Shown: positions 59,204 through 64,000 of the stretch, in pieces
Numbering within the stretch: the stretch's first letter is position 1
Layout: each line of letters starts with the position of its first letter
Assembly: GCA_031316255.1 (NCBI GenBank)
Contig: JALDQW010000001.1
Span: 2,451,485-2,515,484, forward strand
From: Nitrosomonas sp.
GTDB taxonomy: Bacteria; Pseudomonadota; Gammaproteobacteria; Burkholderiales; Nitrosomonadaceae
Direction: 5' to 3'
Length of the DNA: 64,000 bases
Program-made: the position numbers and the translations under genes
Notes under the pieces: generated by a model
The model's input: the letters and a program-made list of their open reading frames with translations, nothing else
Told to the model about the DNA's origin: nothing
Database searches by the model: none

Positions 59204-60150
59204 TCAAACAGCTTTGGCTTTAAGTGGAATGATTGCCGCACCCTGTTGCGCAGCAGCAAGCTGTTTTCCCCACCAGTCGAATAACTGGATGCGTTTTTCA
59301 AATCGTTCACCCCGGTCATAAGCTCGTGCGACTTCGTTGTCATGCGCGTGATCGAGTGCCAGTTCGACAACATCGCGTTCAAAGTTGTTGTCTTTTGCCA
59401 GTGTAGAAAATGAGCTGCGCCAGCCATGTGGAACATGTATGCCTCTTAATTTCAGGGTAACACGGTACATTTTCTCGATGGCTTCACAGCCGATATGTTT
59501 GTTTCCAGCAGGTGAAGGGAAAACAAAACCTTTTTTGCCGTAAATCGCTTGCCATTGTTTCAGTTCCGAAACAATTTCATAGGATAAAGGAACGCGATGA
59601 TCTATGAAACGGGTTTTGACCTTCATTTTTGGCCGTGGAATTGTCCAAACGGGTTGCTCGCTTTCCAGATCGAATTCTTTCCATTCGGCTGTGATAACGT
59701 TGTCGATACGCATAGCAGTGAACGCAATTAAACGATGCGCCATACGTACCGATGGTGAGGTTCTTGCCATATCCGCACGGCGTAATACATCGCCCAGTGA
59801 AACAAAATCTAACAAGGCTGGCATTCTTCCGCTATCTTTTTTGCGCGGCAGAATTTCACGAGCAGGTAGAGCAGGATTATCGCGGCACAAGCCTTTTGCC
59901 TGCGCATAACGAAATACCCCATTTGTGTGCTGCAAGATACGCGTGGCGGTTTCAAATACGTCACGCTTATGAATGTCTTCTATTGTTTTTGCCACGATCG
60001 CCGGTGTAATGCTTGCAACAGGAAGTTTACCCAGTAGCGGATAAATGTCACGTTCAAATGCTCTGACTGACTTGGTGAAATGTCCCTCACTCCATTCCCG
60101 TTGTTTCATGGCAAACCATTGCGCTGCTATGGCTTCAAATGTGTTTTCGC
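59204..60150 (-). pseudogene. Tyrosine integrase, C-terminal part (split by IS256-family element)
   Basis: The C-terminal three quarters of a P4-type integrase, in frame from the IS junction (ENTFEAIAAQWFAMKQREWS). Catalytic residues are visible: Arg in FTAMRIDNVI, HGWRSSFST (HxxR), the second His in ALDHAHDNEVAR and the Tyr in ARAYDRG. An internal ATG at 60109 could start a 301-residue fragment without the N-terminal DUF4102 arm-binding domain, which lies at 61561-61875 on the other side of the IS. It converges with the DUF262 gene. Confidence 0.88.
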
Positions 60151-61560
60151 GGGAGTATTAGAAATTCTGTGTCATTCCTTTAGTATTAAATTTTATAGGA
60201 GTGACGAATGAACAAGACTACAGTGCAATTTGATTTTGAAGAAGCCTTGGAATCCTTGAAAGCGGGGCGGAATTTGAATGGAAAAGATGGCATATTAACG
60301 CCATTGATCAAACAACTCACTGAAGCTGCATTGGCGGCGGAACTTGAACAGCATATCAAATCCGGGGATGAACAGAACCGGAAGAATGGCACGACGCCAA
60401 AGACTGTAAAATCAGCATCAGGTAGTTTTCAACTGGAAACACCCAGAGACCGCAACGGTACATTTGAACCTCAGTTGGTTAAAAAGCATCAGACTCATCT
60501 TACCGATGAAATCGAACGCAAAATTCTATCGTTATTTGCGTTGGGCTCCAGCTATCAGGATATCTCTGGGCATATTGCCGAGATATACGGCATTGACGTT
60601 TCATCGGCGACGATCAGTGCAGTCACTGACAAGCTTATTCCGGAGCTTAGGGAATGGCAGCAACGGCCATTGGATAGTCACTATCCGTTCGTGTGGCTGG
60701 ATGCCATACATCACAAAGTGAAAGACGATGGCCGGTATGTCAGCAAGGCAGTTTATACCGTACTTGGCTTAAACATTGAAGGAAAGAAGGAAGTACTAGG
60801 GTTGTATGTATCGGAAAGCGAAGGCGCCCGGTTTTGGCTTTCCGTACTGACAGATTTAAATAACCGTGGCGTACAGGATATCCTTATTGCCGCCGTTGAT
60901 GGACTCGTGGGTTTTCCTGAGGCAATCAACAGTATTTTTCCAGAAACCGAGGTTCAGTTATGCATTATTCATCAAATCCGCAATTCGATGAAATATGTGG
61001 CGTCAAAAAATCAAAAAGCATTCATGGCTGACCTGAAACCGGTATACAAAGCGCCGACCATTGATGCAGCTGAAGATGCGCTTGATGCATTGGAAGCCAA
61101 ATGGGGAAAACAGTATCCCATCGTGATTCAATCCTGGCGCAACAAATGGGAAAATTTATCGGTATACTTCAAATATCCTGAACCGATACGCCGTGTGATT
61201 TATACAACCAACACCATTGAGGCCGTACATCGCCAATTTCGCAAACTGACAAAAACCAAAGGTGGATTTCCGAATGAAAACAGTCTGTTGAAATTATTGT
61301 ATGTTGGTATCAAAAACGCCAGCAAAAAATGGACAATGCCAATACTAAACTGGAATTTGACATTATCCCAGCTTGCGATATATTTTGAGGGGCGTTTGGA
61401 TGCGGCGCTGGATTTATGAATTTAATACAGATTTTTATGTCACCGCTGAAACTGGTTAGCGTATCGACACGAATTGTGTCGATCGGTCACCGGTTTCAGT
61501 GGTCAACAAGCGAAGCGCGTTAGGTGATTGGCAAACTGACACAGAATTTTGAACACCCTC
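60151..61560 (+). mobile_element. IS256-family insertion sequence with 8-bp target duplication
   Basis: A 1410-base element. The flanks carry the exact direct repeat GTTTTCGC at 60143-60150 and 61561-61568, the 8-bp duplication expected of IS256. The ends are imperfect inverted repeats (left GGGAGTATTAGAAATTCTGT, right complement GAGGGTGTTCAAAATTCTGT). It carries one transposase gene. Removing the element and one repeat restores the integrase frame through SASENTFEAIAAQWF, so the insertion is recent on the scale of this locus. Confidence 0.95.
60208..61419 (+). CDS. IS256-family (mutator type) transposase
   Basis: A 403-residue mutator-superfamily transposase. DDE residues lie in VWLDAIHHKVKDDGR (first Asp), AAVDGLVGFPEAI (second Asp) with the C/H motif LCIIHQIRNS, and NTIEAVHRQFRKLTKTKGGF (Glu). 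AGGAG lies upstream of ATG 60208. The frame is intact, so the element may still be active. Confidence 0.95.
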   Translation: MNKTTVQFDFEEALESLKAGRNLNGKDGILTPLIKQLTEAALAAELEQHIKSGDEQNRKNGTTPKTVKSASGSFQLETPRDRNGTFEPQLVKKHQTHLTDEIERKILSLFALGSSYQDISGHIAEIYGIDVSSATISAVTDKLIPELREWQQRPLDSHYPFVWLDAIHHKVKDDGRYVSKAVYTVLGLNIEGKKEVLGLYVSESEGARFWLSVLTDLNNRGVQDILIAAVDGLVGFPEAINSIFPETEVQLCIIHQIRNSMKYVASKNQKAFMADLKPVYKAPTIDAAEDALDALEAKWGKQYPIVIQSWRNKWENLSVYFKYPEPIRRVIYTTNTIEAVHRQFRKLTKTKGGFPNENSLLKLLYVGIKNASKKWTMPILNWNLTLSQLAIYFEGRLDAALDL

Positions 61561-61875
61561 GTTTTCGCTGGCCGAGCTGGATTCGGCGCGGTTAATGCGG
61601 CGTTGTGTAACCGGATCTTTATTTTCCCGGAGCAGTGCCTTGACTTCTGCCAGATCGGTGCGCGCGGCAGCCAAAGAAATAGCAGGATAACTGCCAATTG
61701 AATATGTTTTTTCCTTTCCATCGATACGGTATTTGATGCGCCAGACTGCGCCACCCGCAGGTGTAATAAAGAGATACAGGCCACCTCCGTCTGAAAGCTT
61801 TCTGCCATGCGCCTTTTGAGCAGCGAATGCTTTGCAGGCCTTATCTGTCAACCTTCCGCCGATACCCCCAGCCAT
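61561..61875 (-). pseudogene. Tyrosine integrase, N-terminal part (split by IS256-family element)
   Basis: The DUF4102 arm-type DNA-binding domain of the interrupted integrase: MAGGIGGRLTDKACKAFAAQ, LSDGGGLYLFITPAGGAVWR, YSIGSYPAISLAAARTDLAE, then the linker NRAESSSASEN at the IS junction. Reading on into the IS would stop at 61456. The start codon at 61875 has AGGAG upstream on the minus strand. Together with 59204-60150 it would give a protein of about 415 residues. Confidence 0.88.
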
Positions 61876-61983
61876 AATAATTTCTCCTGTTCGATTAATC
61901 GAAATACCCCTAGTGATACCCCCAATACAGATGGATTTTACAGGATTCAGTGAAATTATACTGGATAATAGAGCTGTTGAAAT

Positions 61984-62015
61984 ATAAATAAAAACACCGT
62001 CTCTAGGACGGTGTT
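61984..62015 (-). terminator. Hairpin terminator between the two integrases
   Basis: AACACCGTC (61993-62001) and GACGGTGTT (62007-62015) form a 9-bp stem with a 5-base loop. On the minus strand it is followed by TTTTATTTATATT, a good Rho-independent terminator. It lies 21 bases beyond the RNA-3'-end-like att core on the same strand, as if it once terminated that RNA gene. Confidence 0.6.
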
Positions 62016-62036
62016 GGATGTTACTGTGGGTATTAA

Positions 62037-62050
62037 TGGTGGAGACGGCG
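62037..62050 (-). other. Candidate att core (RNA gene 3' end)
   Basis: TGGTGGAGACGGCG is the reverse complement of CGCCGTCTCCACCA, the kind of CCA-ended acceptor sequence seen at the 3' end of tmRNA and some tRNAs, the usual target of P4-type integrases. The sequence then diverges from any T-arm, so only the core remains. It lies between two divergent integrases, 162 bases from one start and 135 from the other. ATACCCC repeats near 61862, 61903 and 61916 could be integrase arm sites. Confidence 0.45.
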
Positions 62051-62184
62051 TCTGCCGATTTGAAGTGCCAGATAGTTCCAATAAGTATTATTTTAATCTG
62101 TTAATCAATAACATATAAATAATAGTTGTTTCAAGTTGCCTCCTACGATATCATTAAATCTCAGTTATATTGATGGGAGCAATG

Positions 62185-63411
62185 ATGGGAAAGATAAAAC
62201 TCCCTTTATCTGCACTTGCAGTAAAGAAGCTTACTAAAGTACCAGGTATGCACGCTGTCGGTGGAGTGCAAGGTTTATATCTTTGCGTTAGTACGAATCC
62301 GCGATCAACGAGTTCAATTCCTGCTTTCGGAACCTCATGGATATATCGTTACTCACTCGGTGGTCGTCGTAGAGATATGGGATTAGGAAGTTTTTCAGAT
62401 TTTTCATTAGAAGAAGCCCGCCATAAAGCAACTAATTATCGTAAACAAGTTTTACAGGGTATTGACCCAATTGATAACAAGCGGCAACAAACAGATGCCA
62501 ATAAAAAAGCACATGTCAAACGAGTAACCTTTCAGCATTGCGTTAACAGTTATCTGGATGCGCATGGAGATTCATGGAGAAATGCAAAACATAGAGCAAC
62601 TTGGAGAAGTTCCTTAGAAACCTATGCTGGCCCTGTGATTGGAAACATAAATGTTGCAATGGTTGATGCGGGCTTGATCATGCAAATCCTGGAACCGATC
62701 TGGAAAACCAAGACAGAAACAGCCAGCCGGTTGCGTGGGCGCATTGAAAGCGTTCTGGATTGGGCGACTGTCAGAGGATTTCGTGAGGGTGATAATCCTG
62801 CCAGGTGGAAAGGACACTTGGATAAATTGTTGCCTTCTCCCTCTAAAGTAGCAAAGGTAAAACATTTCACAGCGTTACCATATAAAGACGCTCCCCAATT
62901 TATGCAGCAATTACGTGAACAACAAGGTATAGGTGCTGCTGCACTTGAGTTCGCGATCTTAACCGCCACTCGATCCGGTGAAGTCCGCGGTGCCTTGTGG
63001 TCTGAAATCAATCTGGATGAACGCATATGGGTGATTCCAGGCGATCGGATGAAAGCAGGACGTGAACACAGAATACCATTGACTGATGCGGCGATGGTGA
63101 TCATCGAAAAGATGCAGCAACATCATGTCTCGGATTATGTTTTTCCAGGCACCAAGAATGACAAACCGTTATCCGATATGAGTCTGACAGCAGTGCTAAG
63201 AAGAATGGAACGTGGCGACTTGACTGCACATGGTTTCAGATCAACATTCCGCGATTGGGCAAGCGAAACAACAGCTTACCCTCGGGAAGTCTGTGAAATG
63301 GCACTCGCACACACCATCACCAATAAAGTAGAAGCAGCCTATCGTCGAGGTGACCTGTTCGATAAACGAAAGGCTCTGATGAATGAATGGGCGCGGTATC
63401 TGGCAATTTAG
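62185..63411 (+). CDS. Tyrosine-type integrase (P4 family), intact
   Basis: A 408-residue integrase. The N-terminal DUF4102 domain has VKKLTKVPGMHAVGGVQGLY and WIYRYSLGGRRRDMGLGSFS. The core-binding domain follows at about 105-200. The catalytic set is complete: Arg in TATRSGEVRG, HGFRSTFRDWA (HxxR), LAHTITNKVEAAYRRGD (second His and the Tyr nucleophile). GGGAG upstream fits ATG 62185 (62182 also possible). It points away from the att-like core and belongs to an element continuing beyond the window. Confidence 0.92.
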   Translation: MGKIKLPLSALAVKKLTKVPGMHAVGGVQGLYLCVSTNPRSTSSIPAFGTSWIYRYSLGGRRRDMGLGSFSDFSLEEARHKATNYRKQVLQGIDPIDNKRQQTDANKKAHVKRVTFQHCVNSYLDAHGDSWRNAKHRATWRSSLETYAGPVIGNINVAMVDAGLIMQILEPIWKTKTETASRLRGRIESVLDWATVRGFREGDNPARWKGHLDKLLPSPSKVAKVKHFTALPYKDAPQFMQQLREQQGIGAAALEFAILTATRSGEVRGALWSEINLDERIWVIPGDRMKAGREHRIPLTDAAMVIIEKMQQHHVSDYVFPGTKNDKPLSDMSLTAVLRRMERGDLTAHGFRSTFRDWASETTAYPREVCEMALAHTITNKVEAAYRRGDLFDKRKALMNEWARYLAI

Positions 63412-63419
63412 TTGTTTTT

Positions 63420-64000
63420 CTAGACTTCTACAACCAATGCCCTGTTTTGATCTTTGCTGCTACATATGGTCTTTTTTGTATTACTTCTAGGTCTGTAACA
63501 TGGCGTTTCTTCAGTTATTTGAGGACGCTTCCTACTTGAACATATACACACAACCCACTCTGTAAAGTCTGAATAATAAGTTTCATCGGATTTCGTTAAA
63601 ACGTGAAGTTTGTACCTGTAGCCAGTATATGTGTCTATGCTGCGTTTCTTTTTTCCTTTTAGTTTTTGATTGTTACTAATTCTGCTGTTGCTTAATCCTT
63701 CCCTTGCCGCAAAAGATTTGGCTGTATCTAAAGAAACACGTCGATTGGATTTTGCCTGATATTTTTTAATTGTAATGTCGCTGGCATCTTCCAGTATTGT
63801 AGGCATCCATAAACTCCTCGGTTTTTTACGCCCTATAAAGCCCGCACGCTTTATTTTGGTTTCTAAATTGTTTATTTCAGATTTAATGGCATTCCATCTG
63901 GGGCTAGCAGGAACCATATAAATATATTTCATCGGGCTGCGATCGAAATCACGTTCCATTTCATAAACGCGAATACTTTTAGTTTCCGCAAATTTCTTCC
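63420..64000 (-). CDS. Unknown protein, 5' end beyond the window
   Basis: The frame is open to the right edge, so the start is not seen; an internal ATG lies at 63959. The visible 190 or so residues are basic and soluble, with stretches such as SPRWNAIKSEINNLETKIKR, WMPTILEDASDITIKKYQAK and YTGYRYKLHVLTKSDETYYS. There is no motif I recognise. It converges with the integrase with 8 bases between the stops, so it is likely cargo of the same element. Codon use is more A+T rich than the core genes. Confidence 0.5.
   Translation of the reverse strand, partial: KKFAETKSIRVYEMERDFDRSPMKYIYMVPASPRWNAIKSEINNLETKIKRAGFIGRKKPRSLWMPTILEDASDITIKKYQAKSNRRVSLDTAKSFAAREGLSNSRISNNQKLKGKKKRSIDTYTGYRYKLHVLTKSDETYYSDFTEWVVCICSSRKRPQITEETPCYRPRSNTKKTICSSKDQNRALVVEV

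Noticed and set aside
62037..62110. A complete tRNA or tmRNA gene at the att site
   Set aside because: Only the 14-base 3' end is present. The following bases do not form a T-arm or the rest of a cloverleaf.

Overview
The window looks like chromosomal DNA of a betaproteobacterium, most likely a Nitrosomonas-type member of the Nitrosomonadales. This rests on gene content and order, not on a database search: thrB, DUF2782, LOG family and polA in a row, a recG-ubiC-ubiA-ubiD block, a BPSS1780-family membrane protein, a PEP-CTERM protein with a sigma-54-type promoter, and pilC-pilD-coaE. No rRNA, complete tRNA or CRISPR array was found.

1-9 kb: the end of a lemA-like gene, an M48 membrane protease, a fused 5-oxoprolinase/hydantoinase, a membrane-anchored thioredoxin-fold protein, a roughly 140-bp MITE-like element, a decayed gene, a small secreted RlpA-fold protein and an RTX-repeat protein. 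9.2-10.1 kb: a PEP-CTERM protein with a DUF1194/vWA-like domain behind a sigma-54-type promoter.

10.3-17.2 kb: the most unusual part. It is a compact operon centred on a 1001-residue glycyl radical enzyme with a clear Gly-radical loop and a Cys-x-Glu active site, plus its radical-SAM activase. With them are an SCP2-like lipid-binding protein and a large unrecognised protein with an internal duplication. The reading frame of that large protein begins behind a strong ribosome binding site but is cut by an in-frame TGA after 56 codons. I know of no described pathway with this gene set.

17-49 kb: core chromosome. It covers DNA replication and repair (polA, recG), RNA processing (rne, rng, rluC, rlmH), the wall (murA), ubiquinone synthesis (ubiC, ubiA, ubiD), cofactors (coaE), chemotaxis (cheY, cheZ), type IV pili (pilC, pilD) and housekeeping enzymes. 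A small gene near 31 kb carries a -1 shift at a run of A, and an IS30 remnant lies near 37.4 kb.

49-64 kb: an accessory, defence-rich and decaying region. In order it holds higB-higA, a broken Fic gene, an SGNH lipoprotein, a TIR-STAND gene cut inside its P-loop by an IS21-family element, the C-terminal end of an hsdM on the far side of that element, a DNA-binding protein coupled to a Doc toxin, and a DUF262/HNH nuclease. It ends with an integrase split by an IS256-family element with an exact 8-bp target duplication, a 14-bp att-like core matching an RNA-gene 3' end, a second divergent integrase, and an unknown gene running off the right edge.
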